Shown in pieces: positions 21,581-32,095 of a stretch of 64,000 nucleotides of DNA. Origin of the DNA: Porodaedalea pini (Eukaryota; Basidiomycota; Agaricomycetes; Hymenochaetales; Hymenochaetaceae). Position 1 is the stretch's first letter, and each line of letters begins with the position of its first letter. The notes below the pieces were generated by a model. It was not told the origin of the DNA, ran no database searches, and was given only the letters and a program-made list of their open reading frames with translations. Location of the stretch: assembly GCA_002794775.1 (NCBI GenBank), contig NBAY01000015.1:558001-622000 (forward strand), given 5' to 3'. The position numbers and the translations under genes were made by a program.

Positions 21581-23459
21581 GATATATAGTGTGGTGTGAA
21601 TAAAGACTTATTCATGAACTTCCTTTTTTTTCCTCTATTAAAATTCACGGAATGTAGAGCTGAGTCGGGAATAAAGGAGAGCATTAGTGCGAATGCTGGC
21701 ATGTCCCACATGCCCTCATCATCCTTGTATTCGCGTGCGTTGGACGTCACCCAGCAAAACTCGTACCCACCAAAATCAAGCACAAAAGTGATGCTCGCCC
21801 TGTCCAAATCATACCCCAAACACGCGCACACTGAGCCCCGCCCGGCCTCGGCACCACGAATGAGATGCTGCAGGTGGTGCACAGTATATTGCCTATCCAG
21901 AGGCACAGATGCTGGGCCAGACATCCAACAGCAGCAGCAGCCATGCTGCGAGGCATCATTGCCCACTGTCTTGTGCATATGGCAGGCAGGCGAGTGTACC
22001 TGTTGAATCCGCTGATCGCTACTCTTCCGCCTCAGCCTCGGCCGTGCAGATGATGGTGATGGCGAGCCGTGCACAGATGCTCCTGGGGCTGCACATCGCC
22101 AGCATGCGAGTGCGGTGATGATGGGCCCGGGGCATGTGCAAGCTCAGGGGATGCAGCACACAAGGACGCTCCCTGCGGATGCACTTGTGATGGGGATGGC
22201 ACAGACGGTGCAACCAATCCCGAGAAGAATGAGCGAATGGTATGATTATTGGTATCCTGTGGATGACAACGACAATGACAACGATGATGATGAAGAGGAG
22301 GGGGAAGAGGACAAAGAGGGGGGAGAGGATGGAGAGGGGGGAGAGGACGGAGAGGAGAGTATATCTTTCTGACAGCTGCATGGCCTGCGAAGGAGAAGGC
22401 AAGTGAGGGCAAGAACGAGACAAGGCTTTAAGACACGCATCTGTGCCTGACCAATGCATGGCCTGCCAGCGATGGCTATGGCAACAAGCCAGAACCAGAA
22501 TACAAGTTTTGCAGGGTTTGGGATATCCAGGATCACGGAGGAGCCAGGGGACATTTGTCGGTATTATCAGTCCCAATAGCAATCCCAATAGCAATCCCAA
22601 CAACGGTGCCAATGCCAGCGTCAAAGTTTGTACCAAGAATGGGAGTGGCCACCGCCAGATGACTTTTCCTCATCAGAGTCGTCAAGCAGCTCGAGTGCGA
22701 GTGCCGACGAGTTCAACAGGCCACTCGACAGATGTTGGAGTTTGCGAGACAGGGAGCAAAGACAGATTTGGACACCACACCCAGTGCAGGTGCGCCACCT
22801 GCTCGAGCGGAGTGACATGCTTCGTGTCGATGATAGTGCTGGTGCAAGTATGGGGACGGCAACAGCGACACAGGCGCAGACACATTTGCCCTCTCCCTGC
22901 AGCTTGTGCCAGTCGAGCTGCACCCCATCTGCATGGCCTTTGTATGAACAGGTGCACGCTGAGCATGAATGGGAGCGGAAAAAGTTGCCAAATGGGCACC
23001 TAACAACTGGACAATCATCGGCGTCAGCAGCGGCAGAAATGTATGGGTACGGCACACTGCCTATCACGCCGATGTGCCAGGAGTACACGCATTGTGCGGA
23101 CGTCCCACAGTCACCATATGCGCCTCAGCCATCGTCTGCAGCAGCTGCAGCAATGGCAGATCCTGCACCAGGATTCCAGATGCCGGCAAAGGCTGGCTTA
23201 CCTGTACTGCAGGAACAGTGCATCGCCATCTCCGCTGTCACACTGTGTGGTGTCAACGCAGCTGATATGCTCACCTGGTATGCTGGTGAGATATCTGTGG
23301 CCATCTCTTCTTGAGATGGAGTAGTACTTATGAAGCAACATGTTGTTCCCAACTTCTATACTTCAGATGTGCAGACGGTGCATGGTGCTATGGCATGCAG
23401 GTCAAAAATAAATCACCACTACAGTGTCAAATCAAGGTGGAGGGGCCCCCAAATAACCT
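21581..23459. other. GC-rich interior of E5, possible captured coding sequence
   Basis: Several long open frames overlap here: 22012-22372 (+), 22443-23003 (+), 22628-23314 (+) and 21590-22074 (-). The best plus frame (22628-23314, about 228 codons) starts after a CAATCC/CAATAG repeat, is rich in Ser, Ala, Pro and Gln, and looks like a low-complexity transcription-factor tail. Acidic Asp/Glu codons occur at 22262-22362. No domain was recognised and the coding strand is not certain. The contrast with the AT-rich arms suggests captured host sequence. Confidence 0.4.
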
Positions 23460-24009
23460 AGGCTGTAGTAGATAGGATTTTCTATGTAATGCAAGAAGTT
23501 TTGTATTTTTACCTGTCAAATTGGCAGAGCTGTATGAAATGGACTGTCCAAACCCGGGTGAGAGCAGGTGTCCGAAGAACAGAAACATCCCCATTACACC
23601 ACAAATAGTGCACAGAATGACACCAAACTTATGCATGGGATTGCCATACATGTAAACCTAATTCTAATTTACAGGTGGAGAAAAAAAAATTACGGGATGA
23701 GAGGAAAGGGGTATGATTTTTGCATATAGTGAGGGTGAGGTGTTGAAACAGGGCTGGTCGACATTGTTTGACTTATTTTGACAAACACATTCATCTAACC
23801 TCAGATATTTTTACAGATTCGGATTTGGATGGGCAAGTACTTTTTTTTTTGAGTGCTTAATGAACATGTATTGTGAGGAATTGACACAGTAAATCGTCAT
23901 TTACTCGAATTTCGGCAGTTATGCCACCATCACGAAAACTATCCTCGGCTGGTAGTGACATTTAGTTCTGACACGCATTAGGCAAGGATCAGCACTGCCT
24001 ATATGTGGT

Positions 24010-24207
24010 TACAAGCACTGACAAGCAACCACAAGGCTTTCATTTGAATGTAGCTATCCACAAGCACTGCAACTCAATGTAATCATATAACAAGGCTCTT
24101 AACTTAATTGTAAGCTTGTACAAGTACTTTATGCACTTTATAATTAATTATATGCACAATAAAATTATTTGGATTTGAATACATTTGCACAGAAGGGCAC
24201 GACAAGT
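24010..24207. repeat. subterminal ACAAG motif cluster, left side of E3
   Basis: Seven ACAAG motifs occur here (24011, 24021, 24031, 24060, 24090, 24120, 24202), far above chance. A matching cluster of at least eight in both orientations lies at 27568-27799 near the right end (27568, 27607, 27641, 27654, 27660, 27669, 27713, 27795). Clustered short motifs just inside the termini are known as transposase binding sites in several DNA transposon families. Confidence 0.65.
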
Positions 24208-24339
24208 CTTAAGCAACAATATTATTATTATGAGCACGCGAGGGCAAGGCTTAGCAGTGACGGGCACCTGCTCCTCGTAGACCCAAAACACGGAGTTATG
24301 CTTTACGATGAACAAGAAATGATCAGACATCGAGATGCG

Positions 24340-25265
24340 CTACGATGAGAAGCAGAAAAAACACACCTGAATCTCGCTGCCAGCAGTCAAGAAATCGGAG
24401 ACCTGCCCTGGCATACCATAGCTCATGGACTGCGGATGCGAGTTCGGGAACTGGAGACCGTTCATCCCACCAAATTCCCCTTGTCTTTGCTGGCCGTGGC
24501 CATTCATCTGCATCTGCTGCTTGCCTTCACTGCCCTCATGTGTCGCATGCGAGCCAACCGCCAAGCTACTGTTCAAACCAGGCGCCGTCTTGAGCAGCCT
24601 CGGGATATTGATTGTAGGAGGCACAGGCGGGTAGAGGTCAGCTGGCATCGTCGGTGGCATTGGTGCACCCGGTGCGCTCATTGAGCGGCGGTTCTGTGGA
24701 AGGACAAAGCTAAGTGGTCTGGGAACTAGGCTCTGGGCGGTCTGAGTCGGGATTCACATGGAAAGCAAGTGTCCGTGTCCATGCCCATGTCCACCATGGT
24801 GCGAGTGCCAGTAGGAAGACGTGCTGAGCAGGCCCGATTCAAGAGAGGCGTGTCAATCGCAAGGCTCACTCCTGATACAGAACCAGATGCACCAGAGAGC
24901 GAGGGCATCGAGAGGCTCAGTGGGAGCAAGAGCGTCTGACCTTGACCCTGGCCCTGTGATCCCTCCAATTCGCTCATGTCGAAGTCTGCGACATCCGCCA
25001 TCTTGACTTCGCACACACTGCTGCACCTGCTGTTCGCATAGCTGTACAGACCATAGAGAGACCCATTGGTGGAGAGCGAGTCGAGCTCGTTGAAGTCCTC
25101 CGAGTTGGCGGTCGGTGCAGATGAGGAGATGCTGGTGGTGCTGGTGGTGCTGGTGGTGGAGCACAAGGAACTGTTGTGGGCACGCGCGCCGGAACCGCGC
25201 ACATGGCTGCTTGACTTGGTAGTATGGTACGGTCACAACGCTCCTTCTTCCCATCCTTCTCCTTC
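24340..25265 (-). pseudogene. 3' exons of a captured HMG-type gene (low-complexity tail)
   Basis: The minus strand holds two coding-like blocks. One (25202-24726) is rich in Ser, Thr and Gly with an Asp-rich patch. The other (24681-24340) is rich in Pro, Gln, Met and Gly. Each ends near plausible splice signals (donor GTGTGT at about 24367). They follow, in orientation, the HMG exon at 27022-27205 but are separated from it by an LTR and other sequence. Linkage to the HMG exon is inferred from order, strand and composition. Confidence 0.4.
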
Positions 25266-26064
25266 TGTTAGGGTCGGGCGAATATTCCAATTCTTTAACC
25301 ACGAAGGTGTTGCCTTCTGGACTGTATGGTCCTCTGAGTGGTGTATTACCGAGATGACTTTACTTATCTTCGACCGATCCCGTAACCAGCTTCTCCTTCG
25401 CTGCCCTTATCAGGTGGAACCTGAGGTTGGTATTGAAAGCACTTAGTTATAGCAGATAGGGGAGGTAATGCCTTAGAGGGTCGAGAGACGTTCGGTTATG
25501 CTGCGATGTTGTCTAGGAGGCAAACTGCAAGGCTTGGCGTAGCCGAGATGCACTCAACCAGACTTGGTTCTGTGGACAATGAGAGGAACCTTCTAAGTGT
25601 GGCGTAGCCGAGGGTCTACTCAATCAAAGTCAATCCTTATTCAACTTGGGACAAATCCTCAACCCAGTATGGGGCGGACTCGTTATTCAACCAAGGAGGA
25701 TATTACACAGTGGTAGTTATAGATGTAGAGGTAGGGGTAAGAAGTAGCAGTGTTCTGTAACCTTCTGAAAACCTTGAAATTAAAAGCGATAGAGAATGGG
25801 GATCTGGGGTGCTAGTTACTTGGCCTTATATAGCCTACTGAATTTCTAATTTCTTTACGTTCTGTCCAACCAGATGCCCTTCCGTCTCCTTCCTATGTTT
25901 CAGGTGGCCGCAGCACTTGGCTGCTGCAGTGGGGATGTATGCACATGTACTCTGTCCAATGGTTTGCTTGTATCTGCAACTTGGACTGCGGGTGTGAGTC
26001 ACGTGATGTCATAACCCGCACGCTCGGGTGAGTACATCACTGATTTGGTAGTCGGGCTCCCACA
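25266..26064. repeat. LTR-like repeat inside E3
   Basis: A 799-bp block runs from TGTTAGGG to CTCCCACA (TG...CA). It contains a TATATAG motif near 25834 and a repeated GGCGTAGCCGAG motif (25537 and 25603). No partner LTR or clear target duplication was seen, so its orientation is uncertain. It separates the HMG exon from the rest of the captured gene. Confidence 0.55.
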
Positions 26065-26085
26065 TTCTCCACATGCTTCGGTTTA

Positions 26086-26852
26086 ATTAACTTCCTTCTT
26101 CTCCCGTGTGCTTCTATATTGGGGCTTTACTTTCCTGCTTCTCGAAGCGTCTTCCTCAGTTGTGGCACTGCATAGCCTATCAGGTTGCATTGCTGCACTC
26201 AGGTGTTCATCCCTCCCATTCAAATCCGTTGGGGATAACCATGTGGACCCATGGGTTATTCTTGGATCGCCATTCAGTGTCAGGTCCATTCGGTGTTAAG
26301 GCTGCGCCGCCGAGACATGTCTCCATTGTGAATGGTGGGTCATGTGGTCCTAGGGCTAGAGTGATCTTGAATGTTCGTCTTCGTGGCACGTGCTCGAATT
26401 CGTATAGCATAATCGTGCCTTGATGCTTTATGCCCTGAGGTATGCCCAACAGTGCTTGAGTGCTGTCGTTATGTGTATTGGTACATCATTCCCTTGTACT
26501 GGACTCGGGTAGGTATTTGTATCATCATCTTGCAGTTCCTGCATTCTTCGTGTGGCTCCTTATTGTATTGGATGACTGTATCCCATTTGTAGTTCTCCAT
26601 GCCACGTTCTTCTTTGCTGATATGGACTTTATATGTCTTGGCATCTCGATAGTAGATTGCCTGTCCTGTTTCAAAGTATGGGGATTGGCCTTCCCACTTG
26701 TGTGCTCGTAATGTGACGTCCTGGTCCATTAATCCTATTGTCTTCAGGAGTTCTGGGACCTTCTGTGCTACGTTCTGTAGTAGCATGCACTTGGTGCATT
26801 GGGGATCAACCTCCATTGGTTGTCCTTTGCTTTCTTGATGTTTGTGTGCCAT
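26086..26852 (-). pseudogene. unrecognised coding-like fragment next to the LTR
   Basis: Two minus-strand open frames (26852-26469 and 26449-26207) appear to form one coding region with a shift. They are rich in Lys, Gln and Met and include two Cys-X2-Cys pairs (about 26780 and 26515). It could be the end of an LTR element whose 3' LTR is 25266-26064, or part of the captured gene. No family recognised. Confidence 0.3.
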
Positions 26853-27021
26853 GTCACAAGGTGTGACTGTGTAGCGTGACTGTGACTGATGGATTTTTGC
26901 CTGGGCAAGTATCTGTCAAGATCAGGTGACCACAGTGCTACGTGTATGATTGACGATGATCTGCTTTGATCGACATTTCCGAATGTGCGAAAATTTCCTT
27001 TCACCTTCCTCATCTTCCCAC

Positions 27022-27205
27022 CTGCCATCGACTCTGCCTTGCCCTTTTTCTCCTTGACAGTGCATGTGGGCTGATGGACGTACCAAGGATACATCTCTTC
27101 ATGCTCCCTCTTGCGCTGCTTCGCAAGGTTGTCCCAGTACTTGTGTTCCTCTGCGGAGAGCGAGTGCCACTGCTGGGAGATCGTCTTGGACAGGTTGGCC
27201 TGGCG
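27022..27205 (-). pseudogene. HMG-box exon (helices 2-3 only)
   Basis: The exon begins after a CTCCAG acceptor (27206-27211) and ends before a GTGGGA donor (27021). The translation matches the second half of a fungal MATA-type HMG box: Leu-Ser-Lys...Gln-Gln-Trp followed by Ala-Glu-Glu-His-Lys-Tyr-Trp, Lys-Arg-Glu-His and Met-Tyr-Pro-Trp-Tyr. HMG boxes bind and bend DNA. The N-terminal half of the box is not found upstream, so this is a truncated capture inside E3, not a working gene. Confidence 0.72.
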
Positions 27206-27360
27206 CTGGAGAAATTTTGTGGCAAAAAGAGTGCACACAATGGTGGTGGAAGCAAGCAAGGTGTAATGACATGTCACATCTTGATGTGTTTTCTAAGTCC
27301 AGGTCTGAATGTCTGAATGAGATCCGTATAGTTCATCTGTACTGGCCTTGCACTTATATT

Positions 27361-27450
27361 CAAGCATAAATAGTTTAGTGGTATATTGAGTTCCTTAAGC
27401 AAATTGTAAGAAAGAGGTCGTGAGTTCAAGACCCCACAGCACTAAGAAAA
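27361..27450 (+). repeat. tRNA-like head of a SINE (Pol III A and B boxes)
   Basis: TAGTTTAGTGGTA (27371-27383) fits an A box. GAGTTCAAGAC (27422-27432) fits a B box, about 40 bp downstream, as in a tRNA gene. A T-arm-like stem and a CAGCACTA end follow, but no acceptor stem closes, and A-rich sequence comes next. This is a tRNA-derived SINE or a decayed tRNA rather than a working tRNA. Confidence 0.6.
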
Positions 27451-27852
27451 AGAATAAAACCTGAGAAATTAAGAAATCTGAAATTTGAGAAACAGTTAAG
27501 AAAGGAAATCTTACAAAATAAGAAAAGAAAAGCAAAAAGCTACTTTTTCTATTTTCTTCTTGGTGTCACAAGTAATTACATGTGATTGTAGGTCTGGTAA
27601 TGTCTGACAAGAATTGTGGAGGATTACAATCTCCATAAGTCTTGTGAGCTTTGACAAGTCTTGTGGGTCTTGTAAGAAGTGCCCACCAATGAAATGGGGT
27701 ACAATATTACCCACAAGGCTTACATATAATTTACATATTTCGTTTCTTACAATTAAATGTATGCAAATGTAAGATTTGTCTCGTTTTCGTGATGACAAGA
27801 CGCGTCAAAACCACATGAATTTGATGTGTGACAATACTTCTGAAAAGGGCAG

Positions 27853-28178
27853 TAACATTAATGTTTTTGTTGCATTTTTTATATTATTCATAAAGAATAA
27901 GATGTGATTTTTGGGGTTTGTATATAAACTTGAGGAATATTAATGGAGACCTCTGCGTATTATTAATATTCTGGTCTGGTTTTGTATGAAGGACAAGACG
28001 CATGTTAATCAACGTCTTGACCTTCCACATTTGGGTAAGTCGATCGATTCCAAAAACGACACTTTTCGCAACCACCTGTAAGTCGAAGCGATGCACTTTA
28101 GGTATATTCGTGGGAACATCCAAACTGAGAAAACTAAGTAAATGCACAATGGTCCGTTACGTGAATCCATTGCTCGCC
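27853..28178. other. 326 bp right of E3, no gene
   Basis: AT-rich flank of E3 (TA at 27853-27854) and the 3' flank of the Zn(II)2Cys6 gene. Nothing else seen. Confidence 0.6.
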
Positions 28179-28926
28179 CTACAACCCAAGCATATCTTTC
28201 GCCTTCACCATATCCTGAACATCCACCGAAGACATGGACTCACGCAGCTTGCTCACATACTCAACCTAAGAAAATACACACGCAAGCAACTCGTCAGCAT
28301 CAAGAGCACGTGTCAAAAAATCGATAGCAATGACTCACCCGAGGGCCCAAGTATTCAGGAGCGGCAATTGGCATGTAGTTCTTATCGCAGTAAGACAGGT
28401 AAACCTGCTCGTGGCCATTCTTTCCGATCTTTACATGGATAACCTGAACGCCCTCTCCATTGTTGTATGGGTAGCCGTATAAGATCTCGCCGAAACGTTC
28501 TTTGTCCTCTTCGGCAAGAGTCCTAAATGACATGGAAGTGTAAATGTGGTCGTCAGACAATCTAAGTGGGAATATGGTTATGTACCTCCTGAGGGCGGAT
28601 GCACGCTGTGAATGGAGAGCTTTGAGATATAGGAAGGAAGAAGACAACTGAAGAAAACGCACCGTTCCCGAATTCATCGCGGGGCGCGTGTCGGTTGGGC
28701 TGGGAGTGCCTTGCAAACTGCAGTTCTTTCCGAGCCTTATACAGCGCTCGCATGCAATTCCATCTTTCCCAGTGCACTGCAAAAGCGCGGGCATAAGTGT
28801 GCCACTTGACACAAGCAGCAAACTCCTCACCTTCTGGCGCGCCTCCTTGCACTGTCTACAATTTTTATAGTTTCGATTCTTTGCGCCATCAGACCGCATC
28901 GATGTATAAGCGCAGTAGTAGGCCAT
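28179..28926 (-). CDS. Zn(II)2Cys6 protein (about 165 aa, 5 exons)
   Basis: ATG is at 28926 and TAG at 28179-28181. Introns are 28777-28830 (GTGAGG...TTGCAG), about 28607-28664, about 28532-28595 and about 28270-28346, all GT-AG. After splicing the N-terminal half carries Cys-X2-Cys-X6-Cys-X7-Cys-X2-Cys-X6-Cys, a complete fungal binuclear zinc cluster that binds DNA. The first intron cuts the cluster directly before its third Cys, as in the related genes at 32.4 and 55.6 kb. The remaining roughly 110 residues have no recognised domain. No middle homology region is present, so it is much shorter than typical Zn(II)2Cys6 regulators. Exon edges other than the first are approximate. Confidence 0.78.
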
Positions 28927-29446
28927 GTCCGTTGAGTGAGCCGTCTCCTCACTTCTGATGAGGCGTTGGGGGAGATCGCAGTTGGGACGGTGAGTTTCCG
29001 CGTTCAAACCGACTTTTTAAACCTGGGCGGGTGACGAGTTCCCGAGAGGGTTAAGGGGAGATTACCACCTGAAAGCATACAGACATATTCCGAAATGAAT
29101 TCTTTACCGAAAGCTTTGAATCGCAGGCGAGTACATTGTTCTCCGTACGCCGCATTATGGAGCCGGTTGGCGGCATAGATGTGCTGACCACTCTAAGGCG
29201 ATTGTCAAATATGGCGTTTGGAAGCGCAGATTTGCTAGATGGGCGGCGTTCCACTGTGTATCGGCGGCCTTGCGCGGGTTGGACGATACGTGCGTGACAC
29301 TGTAACCTTGGTGAGTGTGTCTGGAAAAGGAAGTAAAACCAGTAAAGGCATTTCAACGTTTCAACACAGCAGCGCAAATGAGCATGGCTCGATGAGAGAT
29401 GGTGACAGGACACAGTTACTCACAGGTCAGCATGGCCAAACGGACG
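28927..29446. other. 520 bp, no supported gene
   Basis: Upstream region of the Zn(II)2Cys6 gene plus sequence with short frames on both strands. No splice-consistent coding region recognised. Confidence 0.5.
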
Positions 29447-29767
29447 TCATTCAATCAAGCTCCTCGATACGGCCTCTGCCAGACTTCCATCAGCCAATCT
29501 CTCGTCATCAAAGGAGGGCATCTGAATGCCCGCAGGGTCAAGCCATGGATCGCCAGTTGTCGTAGGTAAAGCGTATGGTCGAAGGTGATCATGGTCGATA
29601 GGGAGCTCTTTAAAGGTACGAGACTCTACAGAAGTCAACACCGTTGCGCAATTAGACCATGCTTCGGTGTCGCCCAATTTAAATTCAATGCACAGATATC
29701 GTCCTGCTTCATGAACCGAAGATCTCGAACTTCTCAGGAACGAGCGGGAAGGAACGTTCGCATTCAA
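29447..29767 (-). CDS. hypothetical protein (106 codons), low support
   Basis: An uninterrupted minus-strand frame starts with ATG at 29767, with balanced composition and acidic C-terminal half (Asp, Glu, Leu). It may be a complete small gene or the last exon of a longer one starting further right. No domain recognised. Confidence 0.35.
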   Translation of the reverse strand: MNANVPSRSFLRSSRSSVHEAGRYLCIEFKLGDTEAWSNCATVLTSVESRTFKELPIDHDHLRPYALPTTTGDPWLDPAGIQMPSFDDERLADGSLAEAVSRSLIE

Positions 29768-30233
29768 ATGCCCCTATCGCGGAAGACTTCAGCCTGAGTG
29801 CACGGATGAGAGATAACTAGTGTATACAGTACGTAGCATCTTGCCGTAATCAACGGGACTTCATTCAGTAACTCTTGACGTCGCCCGACGCAGCCTTGTA
29901 TTTCTTTCGCACACCACAGTCATCCAAATCGTTCATCCGGTCCCGACTAGTTTCCCAAAGTCTTCAACTATCTTCGCCATAAACCTGTAGCCGCCATCAG
30001 GGCAATGCTAGGAGCTTCTAGTGAATCGGTTGGCATCTCGGTCTGGTGAAAACACCATGTTCCTTGGGAGGCGAGTGTACCAGAACATCCTCCAGCATCG
30101 CTCCTGCAATACTCGTTGTAACTGGACTTCACGGGTACCCGGTTCAGCCGGAAGGACGGGGCATGACTCATGTCACGCTGTCGATTTGGCGCAAATAATC
30201 GGAGTCGTTGGCCATAACGTAGAAAATGCGAAG

Positions 30234-30521
30234 TTACCCACCAGTTGGAGCCAATTTGTCGACATCAACATCCCCTATGACCCTATGCCCCTCGAGCTCG
30301 CGATGCCCCAACTTCTGGTACGTCTGATCTAGGCTGACAATCTCCATATTCTCAGCCATACCAATGTTGCTGATGGCCATTAGAAATGCTCCTCCAGCGA
30401 CCATGAAACCCAGACCGACTTCAGCCTCGTCTTCCACACATATCTGTCCTGTCCCGCAGTCCCAGGGGCGGAGGGGTCGTGTAACATCCAAGTTCGTGAC
30501 GGCCTTGAATGACTTAAACAC
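30234..30521 (-). CDS. hypothetical protein fragment (95 codons)
   Basis: A minus-strand frame includes a short hydrophobic Gly/Ala-rich stretch in its middle. Composition suggests coding, but both ends look like exon edges (for example GTAACTTCG after about 30238). Sequence between 29768 and 30233 may hold further exons, which I could not resolve. Not recognised. Confidence 0.3.
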   Translation of the reverse strand: MFKSFKAVTNLDVTRPLRPWDCGTGQICVEDEAEVGLGFMVAGGAFLMAISNIGMAENMEIVSLDQTYQKLGHRELEGHRVIGDVDVDKLAPTGG

Positions 30522-30946
30522 TCAACCATGAATTCAGAACACGTATTGCAACGTAGCGGAAGAAAAACAAGGTGAGATCGTGCCTGTCGCCCTGTGCCTA
30601 GTCAGCCTCCATTCCAGCGCTTACGTGTACTGCGTTTATAGCCTCTGCCGATCATGCAACCATTTACGCGACCTCGCCTGTTGGAGCTACCTTTACATCT
30701 GGGTATCACGCTACAGAAATGTACAACTGATATTGCAGGTATCTTATTTAATCAAAATAATTATTGTTCATCGACTCCGAGTCTAACCGACTTTCCGACT
30801 GCAGTCACGGAACATGGCTCTATCGTGCATGATCACACTAGGACCAGAAACGCCCACTCGAGGTCCAGAAGACAAACGCAATGTACATACATTAACATGA
30901 GTCACCTCTTGCCAATGAAGCATAATGAACCTTTCCCTAACTTCGC

Positions 30947-31125
30947 AGTCATACACAAATTTCCATGTGTGGAACGCCGTTCGCAAGGCCTCGTTTGCGG
31001 TTGGGTGCACTAGGATGAGATCTTCAGTTGAACCAAGAGCATGGAAATTGGTCACGAGACGAGCTTTCATGCAGGTATCGCAAGCCACGTATCATACTGA
31101 TTTCCCGCCTGACTGAGCCAAATAA
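30947..31125 (-). pseudogene. decayed Zn(II)2Cys6 mini-gene
   Basis: This has the same layout as the 32.4-kb gene: a Gly-Lys lead-in, Ala-Cys-Asp-Thr-Cys, a 46-bp intron (31010-31055, GTGACC...CCTAG), then Cys and the second half. Four lesions are visible: a TGA in the lead-in where relatives have Arg (fits CGA to TGA), one residue missing before the third Cys, the fifth Cys changed to Arg, and a weakened donor after the second exon (GCGAAG for GTGAGT). It is read as a dead paralogue. Confidence 0.65.
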
Positions 31126-31284
31126 CAGGCTGCAGATGAGTTGCTGCAGTCAAGACATCATCCAGGTCTATAGAATGCTGTCATTAGCAAACGGGAAGTC
31201 GGTGATCTGCAGATATAGCCGGTAGCTTGATTCCACTGGTTCTACTGGAAATTTATAGGGTATGCGGATGAATTCTAACTCCCC

Positions 31285-32095
31285 ACTTTATTTATAGCGA
31301 CTTACCTGATGAAGGCTTGCCTTGGGACAAGGAAGGAGATACTGATCTGTATGGCACAGCTGTGCGTCTTTGTCGCTCGACAAAGAAACAGGTCTTAGCT
31401 GTCTATACGAAGAGAATGACTGAGCCTGCAATAGTATTCGAGGCCCTTCGAATAATCGAGAGGGTGAAAACTCTTAGCGTAGAGTACAGGATAAAGAAGT
31501 GGATAATGATACTTGACAAAGAGTGCCAGATAAACAAGCGGGTGATTTACTTTGAGCGCGAGTCCGTGATGAATTTCAGGATGGTGAGTACCGAAGATAT
31601 CTATAATGATTCGATTGAAAACATCTCACCGCACTATTATAAAGATCCCTTGTCGCATTCGCATGCATACATTGGTGTGTGCATTGCATGTCACTCACAA
31701 CGAGCAGAAAGCTCTTGCTTGTACTTACAGTGAATCGAAGCCTATAAGACTTCCTAAGGTTCACCAAGTGCATTTATTTATGTCGTTAAATGTATAGTAA
31801 GTCGATCCAGATCTCTAATCCAAGAAACATACAAGCGTTGCCTGTGACTATAGAGGTACGAACATCGTCAATTACTATTCTTTCTCTTCTTTCACATCGC
31901 CCGGGAAAGACATTGATAGCGACGGATATCTTTGCATCTGCCTCAAAGAATAGGATTGAATTATCTAAATTAGATCATCCGGTATGTATCCTTTTTGTTG
32001 CAAGAACCTTTCTTATACACTTTTTTCAGCTGCTTGTCGAATATAATCAGAAAATTTGCACCGAAATCTTTCTCTGTCACACTTCAGCATTGACA
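31285..32095 (+). CDS. hypothetical multi-exon gene
   Basis: A coding-like exon (about 31299-31581, after a TTTATAG acceptor) of about 95 charged residues ends at a GTGAGTACC donor. Later short exons at about 31731-31854, about 31919-31981 and about 32029-32090 are bounded by GTACGA/GATAG and GTATGT/TTCAG signals. The chain is plausible but not proven, and the N-terminus is not identified. No family recognised. Confidence 0.35.

Larger units (their letters stand above)
20264..23926. mobile_element. E5: long-inverted-repeat element nested in E3
   Basis: The left arm (20264-20330 plus 21184-21580, split by E4) and the right arm (23460-23926) are reverse complements over about 465 bp. The outer ends read TGGCATAACTGCCG and its complement. 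It interrupts the E3 left subterminal region: sequence right of 23926 continues the match to the E3 right end. The exact target duplication is not clear. The 1.88-kb interior (21581-23459) is more GC-rich than the arms. Confidence 0.82.
20207..27852. mobile_element. E3: 7.6-kb terminal-inverted-repeat element
   Basis: The left end (20207-20263) and right end (27795-27852) are reverse complements for nearly 60 bp, starting CTGCCCTTTTCAG and flanked by TA (20205-20206 and 27853-27854). The first 28 bp match the ends of E1 and E2, which are thus likely non-autonomous relatives. Inside each end are clusters of ACAAG/CTTGT motifs. Contents: E5 with E4 nested in it, a truncated HMG-box gene, an LTR and a tRNA-like SINE. 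I found no transposase, so E3 is either a decayed autonomous element or one that carries captured DNA only. Confidence 0.8.

Noticed and set aside
22019..22636. 205-codon minus frame in E5 with Leu-Leu-Gly repeats
   Set aside because: Its repeats mirror the GAGGAAGAG/GGGGAG run and the AATCCC repeat on the other strand; coding on this strand is not supported.
25266..26064. Complete LTR retrotransposon inside E3
   Set aside because: Only one LTR-like block was found, with no second LTR, primer site or recognisable pol.
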